NCBI GenBank assembly: GCA_013400115.1
Contig: VXBP01003477.1
Location: 122,750 to 186,749 of the forward strand
Source: Rhinopomastus cyanomelas
Taxonomy: Eukaryota; Chordata; Aves; Bucerotiformes; Rhinopomastidae
Reading direction: 5' to 3'
DNA: 64,000 bases
This document shows, piece after piece, positions 24,201 to 36,610 of this stretch. The position numbers and the translations under genes are program-made. Below the pieces are notes generated by a model that did no database searches, was not told the DNA's origin, and was given only the letters and a program-made list of their open reading frames with translations. Numbering within the stretch: position 1 is the stretch's first letter; every line of letters starts with the position of its first letter.

Positions 24201-27200
24201 CAATTTAAAGTTAAGGCATAGAATAATCAAGAAATTCACTTTGATCAAAGTTGCCAGTTTATATGACATAAAAATCTTGTATAATTGTAAGTCCTAGTAG
24301 TCTACTAGGTGTGCATAGTTCTTTTAATTTATTTTCCAGTATAACCTTCTCCTAGTTTATTCATGGTCATAATATATTCAAGATTGCAGAAGCAATATTC
24401 ACCTCCTCTGTCTCCAGCAGAACTTTAGAGAATGTGGAGACGCTAATCATAGCATGCTTCCGGAGTCACCAGTTGTACCAGCATAAAGGGCAAATCAAAT
24501 CAAGAGTCCCCTTCTCTTCTTCAGTCTGTCTTCCATCAAAAGCAGTTAAATGGGGTGTCCCAAATGACTGTACATGTTGATATACAGTTCTGGTTCAGCA
24601 TCTTATACAATGCTCAGGTGATGGCAAGGACGTTCTATATTACTGTTTCAATTTTCCTAGAACTGATTCTCACTATTAATAAATTCCATGTTTCCATGTT
24701 ATCATGCCAGTCTCGTTCTTGATTTAGCTATTTTAGAGAGGATGACTAGGCAGCCAAGCTAACAGTAACCAGTTACTGACATAACCTGAGCTGGCAAAGA
24801 AAAGTTGGTTATGGTGATTAGTTCCCACCCCTATTTCACTGTTCAAGGTGTTACGTCTTGGTCAGATTCTTGTCTGCAGTATCATGGACTTGATTTCAAA
24901 AACTAACCATCTGTAAGTTCAGTTGATTTCACCTATAGCAGTGGATGACAATCTAATAAAATGGGTGAATACGTATAGGGATTGACTTGGAAACTCAAGC
25001 TGATAAGTCTCTTTCTGTAAGTATTTTCATATATGATTGGACAGTATAGCTTCACGGACCATAAGCTGTAATGGAAGCTTGTTGCAAAATTATTTCTACC
25101 TCTTTCAAGAGTCACAAGTTCTAATTCTCTTTTCCTACTGGTTTCATACCAGTGAAAATCCACTGAAAGTAGTGGAGCAGCTTTAAACAAGAGAAGTCCC
25201 ATAAAAAACAGAACAATCAGCATTAGAGGCACAGAAGACAAAGTGCTACAGAGCCCTGACATTTTCTTGCTGTCATATGGAACTATGGAGCTCTTCCTCT
25301 TAGCCCAGTATGGGCAATTGCCCTCCCATTTTTACAAAGGAACCACCCAGATATTTATGATAAATCTAACTGCATTTTCAGAACTGACTGGAGAATGGAT
25401 GCCAAACAACACAACAAATGGCTCAGTACTTGCTATTGAGACTCCATACAGATGTTATTGCAGCATGTGGTTACTCTAGGGCAGAAGTTTATTCCAATGT
25501 ACAAGCATCCCCTGAAAGTTTTAAAGTTTTGAAATGCTTGAGAATTATATAAGTTTGATTCTCTCTCATTTTTTGGTTTGAATGTTAAATAAAGAGGAAA
25601 AAAGTAGAGTGGGATAATCCCACATACTGTACTTTGCACCTTAAATACTCTCTTTTCTTATAATTGAAAAATACTGACCTTGGTTTTTATTTTGAATGAA
25701 AAAATTTCAATAAGGAACAAGACAGCATCAGAGGCTCAAAACACTGGCCGTAGTAGTGGTTTACACATATCATTAGTGGATTTATAGGATGGATAGATTT
25801 GCTAACAAATTAATATCTAATTCCCATTTTAGTATTATCTAAACACTTTTGCTCAAAGTTATTTCACATTGTTCTATCCTTGCTTCTTCTAAACTTTTAT
25901 GCCTGGAATAGCCTCCTATTTTTGTCAGATGGCTCTTTTGCTTTGGGATGCAATGTTGGGATCTTTCTTGACTGTTTACTAATTCGTGTTCTCCCTTGTC
26001 TCTTTAGCAACACACTTAGAAAAGAAAATACAGAACTACTTCTTCTGAAAGCCAGAAAAAGAAAGTAGACAATTTCTCCACTCTCACTCTACATTCCCCT
26101 CAACAACTTCATCCTCTGCCATTAGGATTTTCCTCACTTTGAATGAGGAAAGGGGAGAGGGCTTATTTTCCCACTCTCAAGTTTTTAGGCAGAAGCTCTT
26201 GGGAAGAAATGACAGCAAAATTGTTGTGCCTCTGAGCAGGAAAATTCATATTTCGCAAGACATTCTAACATTTAAAAGGAAAAAAAAAAATATACAATCT
26301 CAGTATTGCAATGCTGTTTGGAAACTCCTGCATCAAGATATATGAGAGGAGCTCAGTGACCCCTTGTGCCCAGAGACTTGAGAGTATTCAAGGTTGTCAG
26401 TTTCCACCTGTTTGTATTCTAAGGTTATATTTAGGATGGCCATGCTTCAGTGGTGCTTCCCAGGCAAGCATATTGGAAACAAGCTCTTGCCTGCTACCGA
26501 GTGTAGAAAACAACATCAGCCTATAGGATGCATAAACACTTGGGGAACCGATCAAATTACTGTGCATCAAAATTGGAAAGAAGAAATTCAGTTTAATAGG
26601 AATCACTATTATTCCATAGGATTTAAAATAATAAAGAGAATTTGTAGTCTGTGCAGTGCACTGCAGGGACAAAGACACTCTCGTGGCTATTAGGGGAATT
26701 TATTTTGAGGCTTGCAGACTCCCACAGTGTCTACTAAAGAGCAGCAACTCAGAAATGCAGCAGCATTTGCTCCTTTCCATTACTGGCAGTGCTTGTCATT
26801 AATCACCCTGACAATAAGAAAATGTAATATTATTCCATTAAGTATTTCTACGCCTTCTGTTTTTCAACTGATCTACCAAATTGTCAAATGATATAAACTC
26901 AGACAAAGTACACAGTTGTGTGTAGAGTGCAAACAGAAAAAAAGAGAAAGCCTCTAAGGAATCATAATTAAAATGTGTTTGAGCCTGCGTTATTGGTATT
27001 GGAGTGTTAGGTTTTCTAACATGACCTTCTTGCTCGATTATATCAGTATCCTGGCTTCTAAAAAGAAGGTTCACTATAAGATGCTAACCTGTCTTTGAAA
27101 TGTTTAGGAAAACCTGGAATAATTTGTTGCATAATATAAAAACCTTGACTGTTTGTTAACCCCATAATTTCGACACTGAAATCAGAGAGGAAATAAGTCA

Positions 27201-27692
27201 GGAAGGATTGAAGAGCCTCAAAACGTTCAAAGGAAAAGTTTCCTGTAACACCAAGTGCCCACGATTCTCAGAGGTAATGAACAACTCCTTGATTCCCCAG
27301 ATTTATGTGTTATCTCAGTTTTCAGCTAGTCAAAGGGTATCTTGTGTTCTGACAGAAAGAGAAAATACACTAGAAAGACGGAAAAAAGCGATTTCGGTGC
27401 TAGTTTTGCACAGCACCGAGAGCTCTCTCACTGCAAAGCTGCCCTCTAGTGGGTTTCCAACACGGACCTCAGTGTCTGACGCGGAGAGGAGGACCAGGCA
27501 GCTTCCCTGCAGCTCAGCTCTGCTGTGCCTTGTCATGCCCTAGGAACTGCCTCTTCTCACACAGAACAGGGAGAAAACAAGAAGAGAGCAGGAGGAGAAA
27601 CGAAAAAAAAATCCAAACAAACAGGGGAAAAAAATGTGCAACTAAAAATGTTAGGTAAAATATTTTCTACAGGAAGAAATCCACAGATTTGC
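21291..27692. other. CR1-free intronic stretch
   Basis: This is 6.4 kb inside intron 43 with no CR1 tail or ORF2 landmark on either strand, although the flanks are crowded. It is AT-rich, and the short ORFs lack recognisable domains or splice context. A modestly GC-richer spot lies at 22380-22500 and another at 27410-27540. I see no gene. Confidence 0.6.
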
Positions 27693-28640
27693 AGATTCAC
27701 AGAACATTAGGGATTGGAAGGCACCTCGAAAGATCACCTGTTCCAATCCTCCTGCCACAGCAGGATTACCTAGATCAAGTTGCACAGGAACAAAGCCAGG
27801 CAGTTTTTAAACATCTCCAGAGAAGGAAACACCACAATCTCCCAGGCAGCCTGTTCCAGTGCTCTGTCACCCTCACCATGAAGAAGTTCCTTCTCATATT
27901 GATGTGGAACCTCCTCTGTTCCAGCTTACACCCACTGGTCTATGTCCTATCATTAGATGACACTGAGAAGAGCCTGGCTCCATCCTCCTGACAGCCACCC
28001 TTTCCATGTTTATCAACATTAATGAGGTCACTCCTCAAGTTCCTCTTTTCCAAGCTCAAGAGAATCAGCTCCCTCNTCCAAGCTCAAGAGACTCAGCTCC
28101 CTCAGCCTTTCCTCACAAAGGAGATATTCCACTCCCTTCATCATCTTTGTGGCTCTGCGCTGGACCCTCTCAAGCACTTCCGTGTCCTTCTGGAACTGCG
28201 GAGCCCCGAATTGGACATATTCCAGGTGTGATCTCACCAGGGCAGAGCAGAGGGGTACGGGCACTTCTCTCCATCTACTAATCACCCCGCTTCTGATACA
28301 CCCTAGGATGCCACTGGCCTTGCCACCATGGCCCATTTCTGGCTACTGGTCATACTGTTGGCCACCAGGACCGCCAAGTCCCTTACTCCTATGCTGCTTT
28401 TCAACAGGTCAGTCCCCAACCTATACTGGTACCTGGTTTGTTCTTGCCCAGATGCCAGAGTCCACAATGCTCTTGTTACAGTTCCTTTAATGTCTCCCTG
28501 CCCGGCTCTCCTGCCTCTCCAAGTCCTGCTGAGTGGTAGCACAGCCTGCTGGGGTGTCAGCCATTTCTCCCTGCTGTATGTCATCAAATAATCCAGAATA
28601 CACAAGATGTCCTCTCCTTGCTCATCAAAATCCAAATAAT
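27693..28640 (-). mobile_element. CR1 LINE reaching RT, tail type A
   Basis: The tail at the left (cacagaacattagggattgg) is followed by about 950 bp of antisense ORF2. Minus-strand pieces include ILGCIRSGVISRWREVPVPL, CSALVRSHLEYVQFGAPQF, and upstream a decayed region after the FADD box (ADTPAGC-like). Frameshifts and stops are present. The assembly N at 28076 lies inside it. Confidence 0.94.
28049..28103. repeat. 27-bp direct duplication flanking an N
   Basis: Bases 28049-28075 and 28077-28103 are the same 27-bp sequence (starting tccaagctcaagaga and ending cagctccctc) with one mismatch. A single N separates them at 28076. CR1 copies elsewhere in the window carry this segment only once. It most likely reflects overlapping contig ends joined without merging. 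Confidence 0.9.
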
Positions 28641-29090
28641 TTCCAAACACTTTGATATTTCTAATACCTACTGTCACAGACACAGCCCCTCTCTATGCTC
28701 CTAGACTGGTGCTCTTGAAGATAACAAGGCTGGGATAGAATTTAAGGGGCTTTGCTTAGCAAATCACCTTATTTTTATCTGATCCTTAAAATAATATTTG
28801 AATATCATAGATCTTCCTGCCTCATTTATATGATGACAACAATATGGTTCTATAGGATTTGTGTAACTTCATTCTGTAAGTTTATTTAGTCAGACTTGTG
28901 AAGGAATCTAAGACTCCAACAGGGCTATACATGGAAACCATGTAGGTGCTCTTTAATATGCAAAACCGCTTCCATTATTGCTTATATCGCACACCTCATC
29001 ATTAACCATAGGATACCTCAGCAGGAATGTGTAGTGTTGCACAGTCAGAAAAAGTTACCATGGGTTTTATGAGAGAGCAGTAGTGAATCT

Positions 29091-29760
29091 GCTGTATCGT
29101 GAAAGAGCAATATGTCTTAATATGTCCTGAGCAGCCTCACAACACCCATGATGTAAAACCTGAATTGCAGAATGTCTACCATTTAAAAGACATAAAGGTG
29201 CATAACCTCACAAAAGGGCAGAGTTTGGCTTTGAAAGACCAAGTCTCACGCACAGTCCTCCTGGTTACATCACAGACAGCCACCACCTACTGCCTGTGAA
29301 AGGCTCTGGCACTCCCTGCGTTCTGAAGCTTGGATGGCTGCATGTTTCCATGGGAGCTCCATCTGGGTTGCCACATTCATTCTGATGAGTGCTGAGAAGA
29401 TGGGTTTCTGCCAGGTGAAGAACATAGCTGAGCTTTTTCTGAAACTGGTGATGACCATCAGTTGAACTCTCCTCTTGAGTGGGCAGAGTTTTCAACACCC
29501 TTCACTGCGCAAACGGTCTCACCACCCTGTTTGCCCATGCTCATCAGGATCTTCCATTATGTGCATGCAGGTGGTGGCTGTAGTTCTGGCACTGCTCACA
29601 CCTCCTCAGCTGCTTCTGAAAGAGCTGCCTTCTCCTGGCCCACCCTCTGGGCATTTCCCTACCTCAGAAAAATCTAGGGAATCCCATACACCAAGATCTG
29701 ACACTTTGCTGTGAGCCAGGATGGCTTCCATCCAGCTCCCCTGGGAAACAGGCTTTCACA
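29091..29760. other. GC-richer unassigned block
   Basis: A stretch richer in G and C (for example 29280-29370 and 29460-29660) between AT-rich flanks. It has no CR1 motif, no splice-bounded ORF and no similarity I recognise. Overlapping short ORFs on both strands have no domain. It may be an old LTR or another repeat; function unknown. Confidence 0.3.
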
Positions 29761-30554
29761 GGATGGTTCCAAATGCAATTCCAGTGTCTACGGATCTGAG
29801 ATGATAAAACTCAAATTGAGGGACTAAAAGCAGTGCACAAAGGACTCAGTTTATAACAATACACATTATACTTGGGAAGGCAAATTCGTGGCTAGGAATA
29901 CCAGTCCTATATCCAGACATAATGCCATAGTAGCTAACAAAAACAGTAGAACAGAGCCATTGCTGAACAAGTAGGAACAATCAGTGTCTTGCTTTTAGAA
30001 TTTTATTAACTAGAACAGACAATAAAGAGTCTGCATGTTTGAAACAATGGAAGTGAAATGATGAAGGATAAAAAGAAGAGAAGACATTTCTGAAAATCTG
30101 CAGAGTTAGAAAAGACCTACATGGGTTTTAGTTTGTTGAGAAGCTGGAGTTTTCTGAAGCACATTTACAGTCTTTGAAAGTTCAAGAAATCCAAGGCTTG
30201 CCTTTGTCAAATGAGATGGGCAGATACCTCCAGGCCACAGAAAAATTACCTATGATTATTAGCATATTCCAGAGGTCTGTATCAAGCATGTTCAATATAG
30301 TGACTGCAGGAGATCTTACTGATGAAAGAGTGAGACTTTAGACATCCCAAGTCAGGCATACTTATATGAGAAGGTTCTGATTTCTCTGCAGAATTTTGTG
30401 CTGTGCCTCCTACCAGGTGAAATAAGTATCCTGCATTTCCTTTGTGAGTATGACACCAGATTTCCAAAAATATACAACTTCCAAAAGTCTTAAAAAATGA
30501 AGTCTGAGCTTATAAAGAAAGAAGAGATACTAGCAGGGTCTCACAGTCCTTCGT

Positions 30555-30779
30555 GTTTATGGGTATGGTTGAAGGAGAGGGGGACTTTCCAGAAGTAGAT
30601 GATGGGAAGGTTCATAATTATGTCAAAGAACTCAAACCATACAAGTCCTTGCAACCAGACAGCCCTCACCACAGGACACTGAGAGAACAGGCTGATGTTT
30701 GGGAGGGCTGGTTGCTCATGGAAACTCCATTGCTCATGAAAATCAGAGAGAGATCAGTAACAGTTTGGAAAAAGGGAAA
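30555..30779 (+). mobile_element. CR1 LINE inter-domain fragment (between endonuclease and RT), part 1
   Basis: Sense reading GKVHNYVKELKPYKSLQPDS, then TLREQADV, then VTVWKKGN. This matches the CR1 region just before RT (VKEL.PYKS.GPD...LRE.ADV..WK.G). It is interrupted at 30780 by a minus-strand type A tail and continues at 30924. Confidence 0.85.
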
Positions 30780-30923
30780 TCATAGAATCATTATGGATTG
30801 GAAGGGACCTCGAAAGATCATCTAGTCCAATCCACCTGCAACAGCAGGATCACCTAGACCAAGTCACACAGGAACACATCCAGGCAGGTCTTGAACATCT
30901 CCAGTGAAGGAGACTCCACAACC
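30780..30923 (-). mobile_element. CR1 LINE 3' fragment, type A, nested in opposite orientation
   Basis: It starts catagaatcattatggattg and continues through ctagtccaatccacctgcaa and cacctagaccaagtcacaca to agactccacaacc. It is about 145 bp and heavily 5'-truncated. It sits inside a plus-strand CR1 between the codons for WKKGN and the KKGQKDDP stretch. Confidence 0.93.
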
Positions 30924-31205
30924 ACTGCATCTGTTTTCAAAAAAGGTCAAAAAGATGACCCAAGACCTTCCAGGCCAGGAGTAATGAGGAAATCATAGAC
31001 TAAGACATACTAGAACACATTTTAGGGCTCACTAAGAATAAGGTGACTGAGTGCAGTCAGTAGGGATTTAACAAGGGTGAAACTGGAATAGGCTGCCCAG
31101 GGTGGTGGTTGAGTCCCCATCTCTGGATGTGTGAACTTGTAAAGCAGGGTTGATGTTTGGACTCGGTGATCCCAAGGGTCTTTTCCAACCTGAATTGTTT
31201 TAGAA
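30924..31205 (+). mobile_element. CR1 LINE, part 2 (RT start joined to 3' end, tail type B)
   Basis: It resumes with gcatctgttttcaaaaaagg (FKKGQKDDP) and reaches a decayed GFTKG-like stretch at about 31060. It then jumps directly to the C-terminal block (actggaataggctgcccagg) and the tail gatcccaagggtcttttcca. A large internal deletion therefore removed most of RT and the C-terminus. Confidence 0.85.
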
Positions 31206-32789
31206 CACTGGTCCCTGAACACTATTTTATCAAGGTTTCTGGGTGATCTGGGGATTCTCTGAATGGGAAAGCTCAGAGGAACCGGGAGGCTTAGCAGTAG
31301 TTCAGAAAAACAAAGGAGCAAGGTATCATCACATAGAAAGAAGATTCCAGAGAATTTCTTTATGACTGACAGGCTAAGCAAACAAGGGATATCTTTTCTT
31401 CCTACTTTTAACTTAAGGAAATGAGACTTCTGTGATTTTGCTGTCCATTGTTAATTTCCAGCAATAAATTTTCTAGCTTTTTTAGATAACTTTGTCCAAA
31501 TCTGAAAGGGCAGTATAAGTCTCAACGGTGATTGTGTTGTTATGGGATTTCAAAAAAATTGAATGCTGGAGGGAAGAATGAACACCCTATTTACTTTTCT
31601 AGTGGGGAAGAACGAGTAGAGATCAATGTGGTCCATTTTGTTTGGCATTTGTACTGCAGCCATCCAGTTAACACAGGCACACATCTAAAATGCAGGTATG
31701 CTCTGTTTTCTATGGGAAGTATATGTGGATTTTTTCTTAATTGTTTTCCCACCATGGCACCCTTTGCATATTGTTCCTGTCACACCAGACTTGTGGACAA
31801 GAAGAATAAATCAGATCATCCACCCAGAAATGAGGCTATGCAGTTTTACAGTCTTATCCTCATGTTGTCCTACCAGAGAACTGCCTCAAGATCTTTATGA
31901 AGTCATTACCAAACCAAATTTTCCTGAGTGATATCAATTGTATATGAGAGCAGCAAAATAACTGTAAGGTTTTTTGTTCAGTATAACTTTTGAAAGAACA
32001 TTTTCAACCTCATGCTATGAATTAATCCCTCTTTTACTGGAAAAGCAACTGGATACTTAAGAAAATTACCAAACAGATGAAACATCTTTAAATGAAAGCC
32101 TGATTTAGTTGGAAATTATATATTCCAGGAAGCAACAAAGAATATCACATCAGGGAGAACTACTTGCAGTAATGGATCAATATTATAGTTGCCTCGAAAT
32201 AACAGTGAAAAGAAAACTTACATTTTGCTAACTTTTACAGAAAATTTCTGGAATGCTCTGCTTCTATTTAAGACAGGAATTTCTTTTCTGTGTTAAATAA
32301 AACTGTATTTGTGGTTCCTCAAATAATTAAGTACAAGGACAAATTAGTTTCAGGGGTATAGATTACAGACTTTCCTGAAACAGAGACTACTCTAGCAATG
32401 TGCAGTATTTCTAGCACTAGAAGAACAAGTCGTTGCAAACATTTTTTTTTCAGGTTGATTGTAATGATATTCTGGATCAAACCAGAAGTATTGACTGGAT
32501 TTTGCCCAGATCGCCTCAAACAATGAGTTGACCTTCAAGAAAAGGAAATTTGAATGCTGACCACACATTTTCTGAAAATCAGCAGGACAGAAGACTGAAC
32601 TTTCTAAGTCTTAAAACTTTTCATTCCACAAAATTTGCTGATTTCTACTCCAAAAAATAACCTGTCTTCTATGTCTTCTTAGCTCATGGAGTATATGTAA
32701 AATGTTTAATAACAGAAAAAATATTGTATACCAACTTCCTTGGAGAAAGAAGGAGAAAAGGAAAACGAGACAAGAAAGAGAATAAGGAG

Positions 32790-33187
32790 GAGAATGAGAG
32801 AGTTGGAGCTGTTTAGTTTGAGCAAGAGGAGGCTACAGGGAGACCTCATCGCTCTCTACAACTATCTGAAAGGACACTGTAGAGATGTTGGTGCTGGTCT
32901 CTTCTCACAGGTAATTAGTGATAAAACTAGAGGCAATGGCTTCAAGTTTCAACAGGGTAGGCTTAAATTAGACATCAGGAAGAAATTCTTCACAGAGAGA
33001 ATGATCAGGCACTGGAATGGGCTGCTCAGGGTGGTGGTTGAGTCCCCATCCTTAGATGTGTTTGAAAGTCACTCAGATGTAGTGTTGGGGGATCTGGTTT
33101 AGGGGTGACCTTTTAGAATAGGGTTGCTGGTTGGACTCAATGATTCCAAGGGTCTTTTCCAACCTGAATAATTCTATGATTCTAAAA
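32790..33187 (+). mobile_element. CR1 LINE 3' fragment, tail type B
   Basis: Well preserved type B copy. Sense reading RELELFSLSKRRLQGDLIAL, YNYLKGHCRDVGAGLFSQVI, RKKFFTERMIRHWNGLLRVV and SPSLDVFESH, ending in gattccaagggtcttttcca and attctatgattcta. The frame stays open for 120 codons. Confidence 0.95.
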
Positions 33188-33608
33188 TTAAATATATTAG
33201 ATGATAGCTACAACACAGCTGAGAAATGACAGTGATGAAAACTATATAAACAGGAAAACTGTGACTTCTGATGTTATCTACGAGGGTGGTTAATGAGTAT
33301 GATCCCTCTCCTGTCCAAATGCTCTCCCAGGAGGTATTCAAAGGCAGGTGCACACTGCACTATGGAAATCAGAGAGCAGCAATTCCTTAAAAAGCATCAA
33401 GTGAATTCTGTAAAGTTGCTGAACTTAGTACATTCAATATGCATTGGACTTAATGGCAATTCCTACAACATCATCCTTCATTCAGGGCACAATTGCCTCA
33501 GCTAAATATTGGCCCAACTAAAAAATTCTTGCACAGCATAAAGCCCTGATTCAATACCCACAATGAAAGCAACAGAAGTCATTGCAAACAAATGTTCAGA
33601 CCTGACCC

Positions 33609-33870
33609 ATTCACAGATTCACAAAACATTAGGGATTGGAAGGGACCTCGAAAGATCATCCACTCCAATCCCCCTGCCACAGCAGGATCTCCTAGACCAA
33701 GTCACACAGGAACACATCCAGGCGGGTTGTAAACATATTTGAGAACATGTCATAAATATGAGATGTTCCTTCTCATATTTATGTGGAACTGCCTATGTTC
33801 CAGCTGACACCCATTGCCCCATGTCCTATCATTAGATGACAGTGAGCAGAGCCTGGCTCCATCCTCCTGC
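33609..33870 (-). mobile_element. CR1 LINE 3' fragment, tail type A
   Basis: The left end reads ttcacagattcacaaaacat and gggattggaagggacctcga. It is truncated after gagcctggctccatcctcct. A short local rearrangement at 33735-33765 repeats 'catatttga' and 'aatatgaga'-like words. Confidence 0.93.
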
Positions 33871-34847
33871 TATTCTTTTAGGCTACACCTACAAAGATGG
33901 ATGTAGCTAAACATGGACAGGCTCTGTCAGTGTTTTGAGATGATTTGGTGTAAATCTGGACTATCTGTGAAATTATTTAGCTGCACTAACACAGCAGCAT
34001 TTCTAAAGCAAGTATACCCTGTATTACCCCATATTTCTCGTGGTTTATGACACTGTCCACAGTGTAATATTCATTTTAATATCTGACATGCAGGCTCAAG
34101 ACAGTTTATATCCAGACAGCTCAGAGCCTATTTGCTTCTGCCCATATTTGCATTCATATGTATTTGCATTCCCATAGTTCTACAGCCCACATATTCATGA
34201 CTAAGCCATAACATTTCCCACAAATTTCAGTGACATTCTTTTAGGTTTTACAGCAGAAAAATTCACTACAAGGATTCTTATCTGAATGTACTGCATTTTT
34301 GTCACCGAGAATTTTACAGTAAAGTTATGCTAAGTTATGCTAATTGCTAGGCTTGGGGCTTGGTGATTTAAAAACATTCAAGATCCTTTTTCAGCTGAAG
34401 CTCTTTCACAGCACAAACACATGCTATTTCAGATGAGATAATCAGATCTACTTATTAAAAGAAATTCTGAATTAGTTATTTCCACCTAATTTTTCTATGC
34501 AGACACCTTCAATTCCCATATCAAGCATTGTCAGTGTAAAGCTTTAAAACCACCTGTACGACAGTGATTTAATAAACATGACTCTCTTCCCAACAGCTAC
34601 AGTATTATTTGTCATCCTGCCTCAGATTTGCTATTTAAGCTTTAACAAATAATTTTAAATTACATTTGTAGCTATTCCATTTAGAAGATGGTCATATATA
34701 TATATATTGCCCCATCAAAAATTACTTTTTAATGGACATATATAGGGCTAAAATATTTTCCAGCTTATGCTGTACATTAAATCTTTCTAGTATAAACCAG
34801 GCAACAAAAATATTCCTGTATATTTTGAGTTTCTTTACAGTATCACT

Positions 34848-35131
34848 GTATCACAGTAATGATAAGGTTGGAAAAGACCTTAAAGATCATCCAGTCCAAC
34901 CTAAATCCAAATAAACCCAGTAATCCTAATATCTAACATCTAGATCATCTAGATCATGCCACTCAGCACCTCATCCAGCCTAACCTTGAACACTTCCAGG
35001 GACGGTGACTCAACCACCGCTGTGGGCAGCCCATTCCAACACCGGATCACTCCTTCAGTGAAAAATCTTTTCCTAATGTCAAGTCTAAACCTCCCCTGAT
35101 GGAGCTTAAGACTATGACCCCTTGTCTCCAT
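34848..35131 (-). mobile_element. CR1 LINE 3' fragment, older tail
   Basis: The tail is tatcacagtaatgataaggt, then ccttaaagatcatccagtcc. The minus-strand reading GHSLKLHQGRFRLDIRKRFF, then RCWNGLPTAVVESPSLEVFK shows the CR1 C-terminus. The polypurine tract begins about 50 bp to its right. Confidence 0.92.
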
Positions 35132-35184
35132 TGTAATTTTTTCCAAATAGTGGATTTAAAATTTTACTTGCTGCTAAATAGAGT

Positions 35185-35302
35185 AAGAAAAAAAAAGAGA
35201 AAGAAAGAGAGAAAGAGAGAAAGAGATAAAGAAAGAGAGAGAAAGAGAAAAAGAGAAAGAAAGAGGAGAGGAAGAAGGAAAGAAGGAAGGAAAGAAGGAA
35301 AA
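35185..35302 (+). repeat. Polypurine (GA/GAAA)n tract
   Basis: 118 bases with a single pyrimidine (T at 35227), made of shifting gaaag, gagaaa and ggaag units. On the DMD sense strand it is a long CT-rich run. Such tracts can be hypervariable and can adopt triplex (H-DNA) form. It lies between two CR1 fragments. Confidence 0.97.
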
Positions 35303-35555
35303 TAGCAACAGAACCAGAGGGAAGGGTTTAAAGCTTCAACAGAATAGGTTTAGACTAGACATCAGGAGGACATTCTTCACAGAGAGAGTGGTCAGGCACT
35401 GGAATGGGCTGTCCAGGGTGGTGTTTGAGTCCCCATCCCTGGATGTGTGTAAAAGTTGCTTTGATGTGGTGTTGGGGGATCTGTTTTAGGGGTGACCTTT
35501 TAAAGTAGGGTTGATGGTTGGAGTCTATGATCCCATTGGCTTATGATACTAAGAT
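35303..35555 (+). mobile_element. CR1 LINE 3' fragment, tail type B
   Basis: It begins tagcaacagaaccagaggga right at the end of the purine tract. It continues through the C-terminal blocks to ggatctgttttaggggtgac and a worn tail (gtctatgatcccattggctt). Confidence 0.92.
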
Positions 35556-36000
35556 ATTTAGGCCACTGGTGTAGTGCTACTTCCTAAATATATAAAAACA
35601 ATGTCTGAAAAGGAGGAGAGGCAATATTGTTAAATTCTGCTATTAGAATGGAAAAAAACGACTCCATGCAAGTGGGTATTCTTACTGGCACTATGATGTA
35701 TCTATGCCTTACAAAATCCAGATTGTAATATCTTAATGTGTCTATTGGAAAAGATAAAATAGAAAGTTAGTGTCATGACAGCAAAGGTGAAGTTACAAAT
35801 GAAATCCTAAATTACTCCTTAGCTCACAAAAGACAAATCACACCATTGCTGCTGTTTCCTGGAGTTTACTGTGCATGCAGAAAACTAAAACCAAATTAAA
35901 AAATCAACTTTTTGTAAGGTGGCATCATACCTAGACAGCTTTTTCCCTCTTCCAAAGACCTTGTTCCAAAATTAACTGGCCCAGAAAAGAAACTCTCACT

Positions 36001-36610
36001 TATCACATAATCACAGAACATTAGGGATTGGAAGGCATCTTGAAAGATCATGTAGTCCAATCCCCCTGCCACAGCAGGATGACCTAGATCCAGTCGCACA
36101 GGAACATGTCCAGGCAGGATTTAAATGTCTCCAGAGAAGAAGACTCCACAACATCCCTGGGAAGCCTGTTCCAGTACTCCATCATCTTCTCTGTTCCAGC
36201 TTACACACATTGACCCTTGTCCAATTGTGAGATGACTCTGAGAAGAGCCTGGCTGCATCCTCCTAACACCCACCCTTTTGATAGTTGTAAACACGAATGA
36301 GGTCACACCTCAGTCTCCTTTTTTCCAAGTTCAAAAGAGCCAGCTACCTCAGCCTTTCCTCATCGAGGAGATGTTCCACTCCATCATCTTTATGGCTCTG
36401 GGCTGGACTCTCTCAAGCAGCTCTGTGTCGTTCTGGAACTGAGGGGCCCAGAACTGGGCACAATATTCTAGATGTGGTCTCGCCAAGGTAGATAGTAGAA
36501 GGGGAGAAGAACCTCCCTCCAGCTACTATCTACCCTCCTGATTCATCCCATGATGCTGTTGACCTTTTTGGCCACAAGGGCACATTGCTGGCTCATGGTC
36601 ATCCTGCCAA
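36001..36610 (-). mobile_element. CR1 LINE fragment, tail type A
   Basis: The left tail is tcacataatcacagaacatt and gggattggaaggcatcttga. Antisense C-terminal ORF2 follows for about 600 bp to tgctggctcatggtcatcct. Part of the C-terminal region near 36180 is deleted. Confidence 0.94.

Noticed and set aside
27208..27658. Overlapping plus-strand ORFs of 111 and 69 codons as a small gene
   Set aside because: No recognisable domain, no splice or promoter context, and the ORFs overlap in different frames in a slightly GC-richer patch.
34690..34708. (TA)n microsatellite near 34.7 kb
   Set aside because: Only about six dinucleotides, ordinary for AT-rich intron.
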